DNA from: Burkholderia cepacia GG4
Lineage (GTDB): Bacteria > Pseudomonadota > Gammaproteobacteria > Burkholderiales > Burkholderiaceae
DNA length: 64,000 nucleotides
Direction: 5' to 3'
Assembly (NCBI RefSeq): GCF_000292915.1
Contig: NC_018513.1
Coordinates: 2,170,001-2,234,000, forward strand
Below are positions 17,262 to 26,130 of this stretch, in pieces. The notes beneath the pieces were generated by a model. That model saw nothing but the letters and a program-made list of their open reading frames with translations. It had not been told where the DNA came from and made no database searches. Numbering within the stretch: the stretch's first letter is position 1; the number at the start of each line of letters is the position of its first letter. Both the position numbers and the translations under genes were made by a program.

Positions 17262-19145
17262 ATGACCACCACCGTGAGACTGACCGTCAGCCAGGCGCTC
17301 GTGCGCTACCTGGCCGCCCTGCGCGCCGAAGTTGTCCAGCCCGACGGCCGCACCGAGATCCTGCCGTACTGCGGCGGCGTGTTCGCGATCTTCGGCCACG
17401 GCAACGTGGCCGGGCTCGGCGAGGCGCTGCACGCCGAACAGGACCGGCTGCCGACGTTCCGTGCGCACAACGAGCAAGGGATGGCCAACGCGGCCGTCGC
17501 GTTCGCGAAAGCGAATTTCCGCCAGCGGATGATGGCCGCGACGTCGAGCATCGGCCCCGGCGCGACCAACATGCTGACCTCGGCCGCGCTCGCGCACGTC
17601 GGCCGGCTGCCGCTGCTGCTGCTGCCCGGCGACGTGTTCGTGTCGCGGCTGCCCGATCCGGTACTGCAGCAGGTCGAGGACTTCGAACAGGGCGACGTCA
17701 GCGCGAACGACTGCTTCCGGCCGGTGACGCGCTACTTCGACCGGATCACGTCGCCCGAGCAACTGCTCGTCGCACTGCCGCGCGCCATCCAGGTGATGAC
17801 CGACCCCGCGCAGTGCGGGCCCGTCTGTCTCGCGCTGCCGCAGGACGTGCAGACCTTCGCGTACGACTGGCCCGAGGATTTCTTCGCGCCGCCGGTGATC
17901 CGGATGCGCCGGCCGCCGGCCGACGCGCTCGAACTCGCCGATGCGCTCGACGTGCTGAAGGCCGCGAAGAAGCCGCTGATCGTCGCCGGCGGCGGCGTGC
18001 TGTACAGCCAGGCGTGGGATGCGCTGCGCGCGTTCGCCGACACCCACGGCGTGCCGGTCGCCGAATCGCAGGCCGGCAAGGGCAGCCTCGCGTGGGACCA
18101 CCCGCTGAACCTCGGCTCGATCGGCGTGACGGGTTCCCCCGCCGCGAACCGCGCGGCCGCGCAGGCGGACGTGGTGTTCGCGGTCGGCACGCGCCTGCAG
18201 GATTTCACGACCGGCTCGCATGCGCTGTTCGGCCACGCGACGCTGCTGAGCCTGAACGTGCAGCCGTTCGACGCCGGCAAGAAGCGCGGCCGGCAATTGA
18301 TCGCCGATGCGCGCACGGGCCTCGGCCAGCTGTCGGCCGCGCTCGCGGGCTGGCGCGCGGAACCGGCGTGGACGGCGGCAAACCAGGATCAGGCCGCCGC
18401 GTGGAATGCGCGCGTGACCGAACTGACGACGCACATTCCAAAGGACACGCTGCCGTACGACGCGGAAGTGATCGGCGCGGTGCGCGACTCCGCGGCCGAC
18501 GCGGAGCGCGACAGCGCGCGCGGCGATCTCGTCGTGTGCGCGGCCGGCACGCTGCCGGCCGAGTTGCACAAGCTGTGGCGCAGCGGCGTGCCGGGCAACT
18601 ATCACATGGACTACGCGTATTCGTGCATGGGCTACGAAGTCGCGGGCGGCCTCGGCGCGAAGCTCGCGCGGCCCGAGCGCGAAGTGATCGTGATCGTCGG
18701 CGACGGCTCGTACATGATGCTCAACGCCGAACTTGCGACGTCCGTGATGCTCGGCCGCAAGATCATCGTCGTGATCCTCGACAACCGCGGCTACGGCTGC
18801 ATCGAGCGGCTGCAGTTGAACTGCGGCGGCGCGAGCTTCAACAACATGCTCGACGACTGCGTGCCGGAAGGCGGTGAACGCTCGACGATCGACTTCGCGA
18901 TGCATGCGCGCGCGATGGGCGCCGAAGCCGTGCACGTGCGCGACGTCGCCGAGCTGCGCAGCGAAATGAAGCGTGCGCGTGCGGCGAAGACGAGCCAGGT
19001 CCTCGTGATCGACACGACGCACCACCGCACGACCGCGGACGGCGGCGCGTGGTGGGAAGTCGCAGTGCCGCAGGTGTCCGCGCGCGCCGATGTCGAGCGC
19101 GCGCACCAGACGTATCTCGACGAGAAAACCCGGCAGCGGCGCTGA
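17262..19145 (+). CDS. iolD: 3D-(3,5/4)-trihydroxycyclohexane-1,2-dione hydrolase
   Basis: A 627-aa thiamine-diphosphate enzyme that opens the ring of the trione made by IolE, giving 5-deoxy-glucuronate. The Pyr-domain glutamate lies near RAHNEQGMANAA. The PP domain has the TPP/Mg motif GDGSYMMLNAEL with the following NRGYGC at the proper spacing. Length and domain order match IolD. It follows iolC by 46 bp and precedes iolE by 59 bp in the same direction. Confidence 0.95.
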   Translation: MTTTVRLTVSQALVRYLAALRAEVVQPDGRTEILPYCGGVFAIFGHGNVAGLGEALHAEQDRLPTFRAHNEQGMANAAVAFAKANFRQRMMAATSSIGPGATNMLTSAALAHVGRLPLLLLPGDVFVSRLPDPVLQQVEDFEQGDVSANDCFRPVTRYFDRITSPEQLLVALPRAIQVMTDPAQCGPVCLALPQDVQTFAYDWPEDFFAPPVIRMRRPPADALELADALDVLKAAKKPLIVAGGGVLYSQAWDALRAFADTHGVPVAESQAGKGSLAWDHPLNLGSIGVTGSPAANRAAAQADVVFAVGTRLQDFTTGSHALFGHATLLSLNVQPFDAGKKRGRQLIADARTGLGQLSAALAGWRAEPAWTAANQDQAAAWNARVTELTTHIPKDTLPYDAEVIGAVRDSAADAERDSARGDLVVCAAGTLPAELHKLWRSGVPGNYHMDYAYSCMGYEVAGGLGAKLARPEREVIVIVGDGSYMMLNAELATSVMLGRKIIVVILDNRGYGCIERLQLNCGGASFNNMLDDCVPEGGERSTIDFAMHARAMGAEAVHVRDVAELRSEMKRARAAKTSQVLVIDTTHHRTTADGGAWWEVAVPQVSARADVERAHQTYLDEKTRQRR

Positions 19146-19204
19146 TACGTTGCCGTTCCCCCGCCCGCACCACGAAAACCACATCCGAACCAAGGAAGCA
19201 CGCC

Positions 19205-20134
19205 ATGAGCTGGAACGTTCGCATCGGTATCAATCCCCTGTCGTGGATGAACGACGACCTGCCGTCGCTCGGCGGCGAGACGCCGCTCGAGACGGCGCTG
19301 AAGGAAGGCGCCGAGATCGGCTACGCGGGCTTCGAGCTCGGCAACAAGTTTCCGAAGACGGGCCCCGAGCTGAAGGCGAAGCTCGCCGGGTTCGGGCTCG
19401 TGTGCGTGTCGGGCTGGTATTCCGGATTCCTTGCGGAACTCGACCCGGGCACGAGCGATGCCGACGCGGTGGCCGCCGAGATCGAGCGCTGCCGCGCGCA
19501 CATGACGAAGCTGCAGTACAACGACGTGAAGGTGGTCGTGTACGGCGAATGCGCGGGCACGATCCAGGGCAGCATCGATACGCCGGTCGCGAAGCGGCCG
19601 CGCTTCGTCGACGACGACACGTGGCGGCGCTACGCGGCGCGCCTCGACGCGTTCGGCGCGCACCTGCTCGATACCTACGGAATCAAGCTCGCCTACCATC
19701 ACCACATGGGCGCGTACGTCGAATCGCCGGACGACGTCGACCGGCTGATGGCGCTGACCGATCCCGCGAAAGTGTTCCTGCTGTTCGACACGGGCCACGC
19801 GTATTTCGGCGGTGCGGCCGATCCGGTCGCGCTGTTGAAGAAGCACGTGGCGCGCGTCGTGCACGTCCACTGCAAGGACGTGCGGCCGCAGGTCGTCACG
19901 CAGGCGCGCAACGGCGGCTGGAGCTTCCTGAACGGCGTGATCAACGGCACCTTCACGGTGCCGGGCGACGGCGCGCTCGACTACGAAGCAACGCTGCGCA
20001 CGCTGAAGGAGGCCGGCTACGAAGGCTGGCTCGTCGTCGAGGCCGAGCAGGACCCGGCCGTCGCGCCGAGCTATCAGTATGCGAAGAAGGGCTACGAGTC
20101 GCTGCGCACCATCGTCGACCGGTTGAGCGCGTAA
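19205..20134 (+). CDS. iolE: myo-inosose-2 dehydratase
   Basis: A 309-aa TIM-barrel dehydratase converting 2-keto-myo-inositol to the trione used by IolD. The start MSWNVRIGINPLSWMNDDLP is typical of IolE, as are YAGFELGNKFPKTG, AYHHHMGAYVES, LLFDTGHAYFGG and VHVHCKDVRP, which hold the metal-ligand residues. The ATG at 19205 has an AAGGAAG ribosome binding site. Confidence 0.95.
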   Translation: MSWNVRIGINPLSWMNDDLPSLGGETPLETALKEGAEIGYAGFELGNKFPKTGPELKAKLAGFGLVCVSGWYSGFLAELDPGTSDADAVAAEIERCRAHMTKLQYNDVKVVVYGECAGTIQGSIDTPVAKRPRFVDDDTWRRYAARLDAFGAHLLDTYGIKLAYHHHMGAYVESPDDVDRLMALTDPAKVFLLFDTGHAYFGGAADPVALLKKHVARVVHVHCKDVRPQVVTQARNGGWSFLNGVINGTFTVPGDGALDYEATLRTLKEAGYEGWLVVEAEQDPAVAPSYQYAKKGYESLRTIVDRLSA

Positions 20135-20177
20135 GCCCCGCCACCCCCGCTGTCACCCCATTGCGGAGCCCCGTTCC

Positions 20178-20996
20178 ATGACGATTTCTCCCCTGCTGGT
20201 CAAGGCATCCGCCGACCGCGAAATCTGCAACGTCACGCCCGAGTCGGCCGGCTGGAAGCACGTCGGCTTTCGCGCGCTGCGCCTGAAGGCCGGCGACACC
20301 GAAACGCTCGACACAGGGGCGCGCGAGCTGTGCGTCGTCGTGCTCACCGGCACGCTGCGTGCGGAAGTCGACGGCGAGACCTACGATGCGCTCGGCAAGC
20401 GCGACAGCGTGTTCGAGGCGGTGTCGCCGGACGCGCTGTACGTGCCGGGCGGCAAGACCGTCACGCTGGTCGCGACGCGCGACGCGGAAGTCGCGCTGTG
20501 CACCGCGCCTTACGCGAGCGGCGCCAAGCGCGTGCAGCGCCTCGACGGCGAACGGATGCGCCGCGCGGTGCGCGGGCAAGGCACCAATACGCGCTACGTC
20601 TGCGACATCCTGATGGGCGACAACCCGGCCGCCGACCGGCTGCTCGTCGTCGAAGTGATCACCCCGGCGAGCCATTCCAGCAGCTATCCGCCGCACAAGC
20701 ACGATCGCGACGCGGCGCCCGACGAAACGTCGCTCGAGGAAACCTATTACCACCGGATCGATCCGCCGCAGGGTTTCGCGTTCCAGCGCGTGTACACGGA
20801 CGATCGCAGCCTCGACGAAGCCTGCGCGGTCGAGAACCACGACGTCGTGATGGTGCCGCGCGGCTATCACCCGGTGGTCGCGCCGCACGGCTACAACCTG
20901 TATTACCTGAACGTGATGGCCGGGCCGAGCCGCGCGTGGACGTTCAAGAACGATCCCGCGCACGAGTGGATGCTGGACGCGGCGCCCGGGCGCTGA
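20178..20996 (+). CDS. iolB: 5-deoxy-glucuronate isomerase
   Basis: A 272-aa double-cupin enzyme that isomerises 5-deoxy-glucuronate to 2-deoxy-5-keto-gluconate, the IolC substrate. The family segments SSYPPHKHD, EETYYHRIDPPQGFAFQRVY and VPRGYHPVVAPHGYNLYYLN, with metal-binding His and Glu, are all present, and the length is standard. It lies 43 bp after iolE. Confidence 0.95.
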   Translation: MTISPLLVKASADREICNVTPESAGWKHVGFRALRLKAGDTETLDTGARELCVVVLTGTLRAEVDGETYDALGKRDSVFEAVSPDALYVPGGKTVTLVATRDAEVALCTAPYASGAKRVQRLDGERMRRAVRGQGTNTRYVCDILMGDNPAADRLLVVEVITPASHSSSYPPHKHDRDAAPDETSLEETYYHRIDPPQGFAFQRVYTDDRSLDEACAVENHDVVMVPRGYHPVVAPHGYNLYYLNVMAGPSRAWTFKNDPAHEWMLDAAPGR

Positions 20997-21080
20997 CGCG
21001 TTGAAACGTTGAACGATCGACGGCTTGCACGCCGCGCACGACGCGCGCGCGAGCCGCACTTGCGACGACACGGAGTTGCC

Positions 21081-21575
21081 ATGGCGACCACCTTCCCGCG
21101 CTTCGCGCACGCGCCCTTCGGCGACGCTGCGTCGGCCCCGATACTGCCGCGCTTCGATGCCGACGTCGCGCGCCGGCTCGGCGACATCGCGATCAACCTC
21201 GCATCACGCCGCGGGCTGCCGATCGCGGTCGGCATCGTCGGCGAAGCGGCGCCGCTCTTCTACTGCGCGCTCGACGGCAGCGGCACGCACGACTGCGACG
21301 CGATCCGCCGCCGGCAGAACACGGTATTGCGCTTCGGCATCAGTTCGCTCGAGGTCGGCGCGCGCTTTCGCCGCGCCGGCTGGTCGTTGCAGTCGCAGGG
21401 TTTGTCGGACGACGACTATGCGCTCGACGGCGGCGGCGTGCCGTTACGGATCGCCGGCGGCGGGATCGTCGGCGCGATGACGATCGCGGGGCTCGACGCC
21501 GAACGCGATCACGCGCTCGTCGTCGAGAGCCTGCGCTGGCATGTCGGCGCGAACGCGCTCGCGATGATCGCGTAG
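21081..21575 (+). CDS. UPF0303 (haem-degrading-domain) family protein
   Basis: A 164-aa protein of the UPF0303/GlcG-HbpS-like fold, which databases sometimes label a haem-degrading domain. Core segments are LPIAVGIVG, DCDAIRRRQNTVLRFGISS, DDYALDGGGVPLRIAGGGIVGAMTIAGL and HALVVESLRWH. It is the last gene of the iolCDEB unit, 84 bp after iolB, with a GGAG ribosome binding site. Its role in inositol use is unknown. Members of this fold bind small molecules, so a sensor or chaperone role is as likely as enzymatic activity. Confidence 0.8.
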   Translation: MATTFPRFAHAPFGDAASAPILPRFDADVARRLGDIAINLASRRGLPIAVGIVGEAAPLFYCALDGSGTHDCDAIRRRQNTVLRFGISSLEVGARFRRAGWSLQSQGLSDDDYALDGGGVPLRIAGGGIVGAMTIAGLDAERDHALVVESLRWHVGANALAMIA

Positions 21576-21597
21576 CGGCACGCGCCGACGCGCCGGA

Positions 21598-22344
21598 TCA
21601 GTGCAGCCCGCCGCTCACGACGAGGTGCTCGCCGGTCATCCAGCGCGCGTCGTCCGACGCGAGGAACACCGCGACCGACGCGATGTCGTCCGGCTCGCCG
21701 AGGCGGCCGAGCGGCGTCTCGCTACGCACCTGCTGGTCGAGATCCGACCCGATGATGCCCGCGCTGTGCGTGCCTTCGGTCACGACCATGCCCGGGTTGA
21801 TCGCGTTCACGCGAATCTTGCGCGGGCCGAGTTCAAGCGCGAGCACGCCGGTGATCGCGTCGACAGCGCCCTTGGTGCCGCTGTACACGGCGCTGGCAGG
21901 CGGCGTGATGCTCGTCACCACGGAGCTGATGTTGATGATGCTCGCGCCTTCGCCGAGATGCTTGACGGCCGCCTGCGTCGTCAGCAGCACACCGAACACG
22001 TTCGTGTCGAACTGCCGGCGATAGTGCGCTTCGGTGATCTCTTCGATCGGCGCGAATTCGTAGACGCCGGAGTTGTTGACCAGCACGTCGAGACGCCCAT
22101 AGGTCTCGATCGCGGTATCGACGATGCGCTGCGCGTCCGCGGCCTGCGACACGTCGCCGCCGACCGCGACCGCGCGGCCGCCCGCTGCGACGATCGCGCT
22201 CACGACCGCGTCGGCACCTGCCTTGCTGCTCGCGTAGTTGACGACGACCGCTGCGCCTTCGGCGGCCAGCGCCCTGGCGATCGCGGCGCCGATACCCTTG
22301 GACCCGCCCGTGACGATCGCTACCTTGCCTGCCAGCTTGCTCAT
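21598..22344 (-). CDS. SDR-family oxidoreductase
   Basis: A 248-aa classical short-chain dehydrogenase/reductase. It has the cofactor motif TGGSKGIGAAIARAL at residues 12-26, NNSG near 90, a catalytic Ser in INISSVV, YSGTKGA (YxxxK) near 155, and the closing NAINPGMVVTEGTH. The absence of an acidic residue after the second strand (VVNYASSK) suggests NADP(H). It starts at ATG 22344 behind GAGGAA. It is convergent with the UPF0303 gene and lies 162 bp downstream of the ABC transporter genes on the same strand. Substrate unknown. Confidence 0.92.
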   Translation of the reverse strand: MSKLAGKVAIVTGGSKGIGAAIARALAAEGAAVVVNYASSKAGADAVVSAIVAAGGRAVAVGGDVSQAADAQRIVDTAIETYGRLDVLVNNSGVYEFAPIEEITEAHYRRQFDTNVFGVLLTTQAAVKHLGEGASIINISSVVTSITPPASAVYSGTKGAVDAITGVLALELGPRKIRVNAINPGMVVTEGTHSAGIIGSDLDQQVRSETPLGRLGEPDDIASVAVFLASDDARWMTGEHLVVSGGLH

Positions 22345-22506
22345 GATTTCATTCCTCAGTCGGAAGACGCTTGATGGATGGGTGCCGGTTGCCGCTTGCG
22401 CAGTGATCCGGCCTTGCTGGCAATCTTGGCGGTTCGCGCGACGGCGATAAAGCGGCTCGACACGAATTGACTGGCGGGGCCAGCCGAACAATCGGCGGGT
22501 TCGCGG

Positions 22507-23211
22507 TCAGCCGGCGCTCAGCCATGCACCGACGACGTCGCCGCCCAGCCCGTCGAGCGCGCCGTCGTAGACGATCCGCCCGCGCCCCATCACGGCCACG
22601 CGCCGCGCGAGCCGCGGCGCGAGTTGCAGCCGCTGCTCGATCAGCAGGATCGCGACGCCGTCGGCCTGCAACGCGGCGAGACAGGCGCCGACCGCGTCGA
22701 CCGCGCGCGGCGCGAGCCCTTCGGCCGGTTCGTCGACGATCAGCACGCGCGGGCTGCCGGCCAGTGCGCGCACCAGCGCAAGTACCTGCTGTTCACCGCC
22801 CGACAGCCGCCCGGCCTTCACGTCCGCGCGCGCGGCCAGCAGCGGAAAGCGTGCGAGCAGCCGCTCGAGCGCCGCGCGTTCGGCCGCACCGTGCGCGCCG
22901 CGCAGCCCGAGCCGCAGGTTGTCGCGCACGCTCAAGAGCGGAAACACGTCGCGGCTTTCGGCGACGTAAGCGACGCCGCGCCGCGCGATCTCGAACGTGC
23001 GGGCGCCCGCGCATTCGGCGCCAGCGATGCGCACCGAACCCGCGGTGCGCACGAGCCCCATCACGGCCTTCGCGAGCGTCGAGCGCCCGGAGCCGTTGCG
23101 GCCGAGCAGCGCGAGCGTCTCGCCCGGTGCGAGCGCGAGATCGACACCGTCGAGCACGGGCTGCATGCCGTACCACGCGCGCAGGCCGCGGATGTCGAGC
23201 AGCGCGCTCAT
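22507..23211 (-). CDS. Branched-chain-type ABC transporter ATPase (LivF-like)
   Basis: A 234-aa ABC ATPase with signature LSGGEQQVLALVRAL and Walker B VLIVDEPAEGL. The Walker A reads GRNGSGRST: the canonical Lys that binds ATP phosphates is Arg. It overlaps the LivG-like gene by ATGA. Such Arg variants occur in a branch of beta-proteobacterial LivF-type proteins as I recall, so this is probably not a decayed gene. It would pair with the LivG-like ATPase in a heterodimer. Confidence 0.9.
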   Translation of the reverse strand: MSALLDIRGLRAWYGMQPVLDGVDLALAPGETLALLGRNGSGRSTLAKAVMGLVRTAGSVRIAGAECAGARTFEIARRGVAYVAESRDVFPLLSVRDNLRLGLRGAHGAAERAALERLLARFPLLAARADVKAGRLSGGEQQVLALVRALAGSPRVLIVDEPAEGLAPRAVDAVGACLAALQADGVAILLIEQRLQLAPRLARRVAVMGRGRIVYDGALDGLGGDVVGAWLSAG

Positions 23212-23957
23212 GCGCGCTCGCCGAGATAAGCGGCGCGCACGGCCGGATCGGCGCGGATCGCGTCGGGCGCACCGGTCGCGATCACCGTGCCGCGCACCAG
23301 CACCGTGATGCGCTCGGCGAAGCCGAACACCGCGTCCATGTCGTGCTCGATCATCAGCACCGTGCGGCCCTGCGTCGTCGCGCGGATCAGCGCGATCATC
23401 CGCGCCGCCTGCTCGCGGCTCATGCCGGCCGTCGGTTCGTCGAGCAGCAGCGTGCGCGCGCCGCTCGCGAGCGCGATGCCGAGATCGAGCGCGCGCTGTT
23501 CCGCATAACCGAGCTCGCCGGCCAGCGTGTCGCGCCGCGCCTCGAGGCCGATGTCGTGCAGCACGCGCGCGGCCGCGAGATCGACCGACGCCGAGTCGCG
23601 CAGCCGGTTCCACCAGCGGCGCCGCTCGGCCGGCGCATGCAGCGCCGCGCAGCGCAGGTTGTCGAAGACGCTCAGGCGCGCGAACGCGCTCGTCTGCTGG
23701 AAACTGCGGCCGATGCCGAGCCGGCTCGCGACCACCGGCCCGCGCCCGCGCAATTCGACGCCGTGCAGCACGACGCGCCCGCGCGTCGGCCGGGTCGCGC
23801 CGGCGATCACGCCGAACAGCGTCGACTTGCCCGCGCCGTTCGGCCCGATCAGCGCATGACGCTCGCCGGCCGCGACGCTCAATTCGACGCCGTCGAGGAT
23901 GGTCTGCGCGCCGAAGCGCTGCACGATCCCGTGGAGCGCGATCGCTTTGCCGTTCAT
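23208..23957 (-). CDS. Branched-chain-type ABC transporter ATPase (LivG-like)
   Basis: A 249-aa ABC ATPase with a normal Walker [13 protein letters not shown], a Q-loop in GRSFQQTSAF, LGYAEQRALDLGIAL in place of a standard LSGGQ signature, Walker B TLLLDEPTAGM and H-loop IEHDMDAVF. It overlaps livM upstream and livF downstream by ATGA. Together with LivF-like it powers a LivHM-type permease. Confidence 0.92.
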   Translation of the reverse strand: MNGKAIALHGIVQRFGAQTILDGVELSVAAGERHALIGPNGAGKSTLFGVIAGATRPTRGRVVLHGVELRGRGPVVASRLGIGRSFQQTSAFARLSVFDNLRCAALHAPAERRRWWNRLRDSASVDLAAARVLHDIGLEARRDTLAGELGYAEQRALDLGIALASGARTLLLDEPTAGMSREQAARMIALIRATTQGRTVLMIEHDMDAVFGFAERITVLVRGTVIATGAPDAIRADPAVRAAYLGERA

Positions 23958-25198
23958 CGGCCGTCCTCCCGCTCGACGCCCTGGCCACCGTGCCGGTGAT
24001 TCATGAAGCGCGCGCGCCAGCTCCACAACACCATGCCGATCCCCGCCGCCGAGCATGCGACGACCCAGCCGGCCGGCGCGTCGGCGTCGATGCCCCACGC
24101 GCCGAACGCGATGCCGGCGCCGTCGTCCGCCGCGAAGCGCCACGCATAGCCGAGCTCGGCCGCGCAGACGATCGCGACGCCCCAGAACAGGCACGCGCCG
24201 ACGCCGCACAGCATGCGCCAGCGCTCGGCGGCCGGCGCGTCGCGGCGCAATGCGTGCGCGAGCGCCTGCGCGATGCCCGCGATCCCGCGCGGCGCCGCGA
24301 CGACGACCGCGACGAACAGCACGCCGAGATACAGCGCCCACGCGCGCGATACGCCCGCGACGACGACGCTTAGCGCGGTCAGCACCACGGCACCGGCCGC
24401 CGGTCCGAAAAACGCGCCGGTGCCGCCGATCACGGCCGCGATCAGCACGGTCGCCGAGCGCGCCATCGACACGCTGTCGGGCGTCGCGATTTCGACGTCG
24501 ATCAGCGTCAGCGTGCCGGCAATGCCCGCGAAGAACGACGCACACGTGACCATCGCGAGCCGCACGCGGCGCGGCTCGGTGCCGAGCGCGGCGACGCGTG
24601 CGGGGTTGTCGCGCACCGCGTTCGCGAGCCGCGCGAGCGGCGTGCGCGTCAGCGCGTGCATCGCCAGCGCCGACACGATGCACCACGCGGCGATCACGGC
24701 GTAGGCCTGCGTTTCAGCGCCGAACTGCCAGCCACCCCACGGCGTGCCGCTCGCGCGATCGATCGGCACGCCGCCGAGACCGCCGAACCAGGCGGGCACG
24801 CTCCACGCGGCCGCCGCGACACATTCGCCGAGGCCGAGCGTGATCATCGCGAACACGGTCCCCGCGCGGCGCGTGGCGAGCAGGCCGGCGGCGAACCCGA
24901 AGCCCGCGCCGGCGACGCCGCCGACGAGCGGCAACAGCGGCAGCGGGCCGCCGAAATGATTGAACCAGTGTGCGGCCGCGAACGCGCCGAGGCCCGCAAC
25001 TGCGGCATGGCCGAACGACAGCAGCCCGGTCGTGCCGAGCTGCAGGTTGTACGACAGCGCGAGCACGACGAGCGCGGCCGTCTGCGCGAGATAGCCGAGC
25101 ACCGCGCCATGCGGCCGCAGCCACGCGGGCAGCGCAACGCACGCGGCGAACGGCACCCAGCACAGCGCGCCGGCGAGCGCGCGGCTACGCATCGACAC
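23954..25198 (-). CDS. Branched-chain-type ABC transporter permease (LivM-like) with C-terminal extension
   Basis: A 414-aa membrane protein if the GTG at 25198 is used, or 412 aa from the ATG at 25192. The first 330 residues match LivM, including LSYNLQLGTTGLLSFGHAA and VIGGTGAFFGPAAGA. The final 85 residues add two further hydrophobic segments (about 335-355 and 385-400) and a basic His-rich tail, which typical LivM proteins lack. The start overlaps the livH stop. The substrate is unknown and no binding protein is encoded nearby. Confidence 0.9.
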   Translation of the reverse strand: MSMRSRALAGALCWVPFAACVALPAWLRPHGAVLGYLAQTAALVVLALSYNLQLGTTGLLSFGHAAVAGLGAFAAAHWFNHFGGPLPLLPLVGGVAGAGFGFAAGLLATRRAGTVFAMITLGLGECVAAAAWSVPAWFGGLGGVPIDRASGTPWGGWQFGAETQAYAVIAAWCIVSALAMHALTRTPLARLANAVRDNPARVAALGTEPRRVRLAMVTCASFFAGIAGTLTLIDVEIATPDSVSMARSATVLIAAVIGGTGAFFGPAAGAVVLTALSVVVAGVSRAWALYLGVLFVAVVVAAPRGIAGIAQALAHALRRDAPAAERWRMLCGVGACLFWGVAIVCAAELGYAWRFAADDGAGIAFGAWGIDADAPAGWVVACSAAGIGMVLWSWRARFMNHRHGGQGVEREDGR

Positions 25199-26120
25199 GC
25201 TCGCCGAACAATCCGCGCGGGCGGGCGACCAGCACCACGACGAGCAGCAGGTACGGCACCAGCGGCGCGAGCTGTGCGATCGACACGGCGGCGACGCTGT
25301 CCGGCAGCGTCACGCCCGCCCAGTGCGCGAGGTCACGCAGCGACGTGTCGCTGGACGCCGCGAAGGTCTGCGCGAAGCCGACCGCGAGCGACGCGACGAA
25401 CGCGCCGCCGAGCGAACCGAGGCCGCCGATCACGACGACCGCGAACACCACCGACCCGACGGTCTCGGCCAGCGCCGGCTCGATCACCGCGAGCGGCGCG
25501 CCGATCACGCCGGCCAGTGCCGCGAGCGCGGTGCCCGCGCCGAACAGGCCCGTCATCACGCGCGGCACGTCGTAGCCGAGCGCCTCGACGGCCGCGCGAT
25601 GCGTGAGCGCGGCGCGCACGACGAGCCCGGTGCGCGACGCGCGCAACAGCGCGCCGAGCGCGACCAGCATCGCAGCGGACATCGTCATCATGAACAGCCG
25701 GTAGCGCGGCAGCGCGAGGCCGAACACGGTCACCGGCGCGCCATCGAACAGCGCCGGCACCGGTGCCGGCAGCGGCGCGAGGCCCCACAACAGTTTCGCG
25801 CCCTCGCCGATCAGGTAGGCGAGCCCGAAGGTCAGCAGCAGTTCGCTCGTGTGTCCGCGCGCCTGCACGCGCCGCAACAGCCAGCGCTCGCAGCCGGCAC
25901 CCAGCAGGCCGACCGCGAGCGGCGCGAGCACGAGCGCGGGCCAGAAACCCGCGCGGGCCGCGATGCTGTAGCCGACGTACGCGCCGAGCATGTAGAAGCT
26001 CGCATGCGCGAAGTTGAGCACGCCCTGCACGCTGAAGATCAACGTGAGGCCGGCCGACAGCATGAACAGCAGCAACCCGTAGCTGAGGCCGTTGAAGGCC
26101 TGGAGCGCGAACGCGTGCAC
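25185..26120 (-). CDS. Branched-chain-type ABC transporter permease (LivH-like)
   Basis: A 311-aa membrane protein with about eight hydrophobic segments. The N-terminal GLSYGLLLFMLSAGLTLIFSVQGVLNFAHASFYMLG region is diagnostic of LivH (named here in shorter parts: GLTLIFSVQG, LNFAHASFYM), as is VVIGGLGSLGGAF. It starts at GTG 26120, 10 bp after the thioesterase stop, so the thioesterase and livHMGF are likely one transcript. The GTG is chosen because upstream sequence codes for the thioesterase. Confidence 0.91.
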   Translation of the reverse strand: MHAFALQAFNGLSYGLLLFMLSAGLTLIFSVQGVLNFAHASFYMLGAYVGYSIAARAGFWPALVLAPLAVGLLGAGCERWLLRRVQARGHTSELLLTFGLAYLIGEGAKLLWGLAPLPAPVPALFDGAPVTVFGLALPRYRLFMMTMSAAMLVALGALLRASRTGLVVRAALTHRAAVEALGYDVPRVMTGLFGAGTALAALAGVIGAPLAVIEPALAETVGSVVFAVVVIGGLGSLGGAFVASLAVGFAQTFAASSDTSLRDLAHWAGVTLPDSVAAVSIAQLAPLVPYLLLVVVLVARPRGLFGERVDA

Positions 26121-26130
26121 CGCCCGTCCG

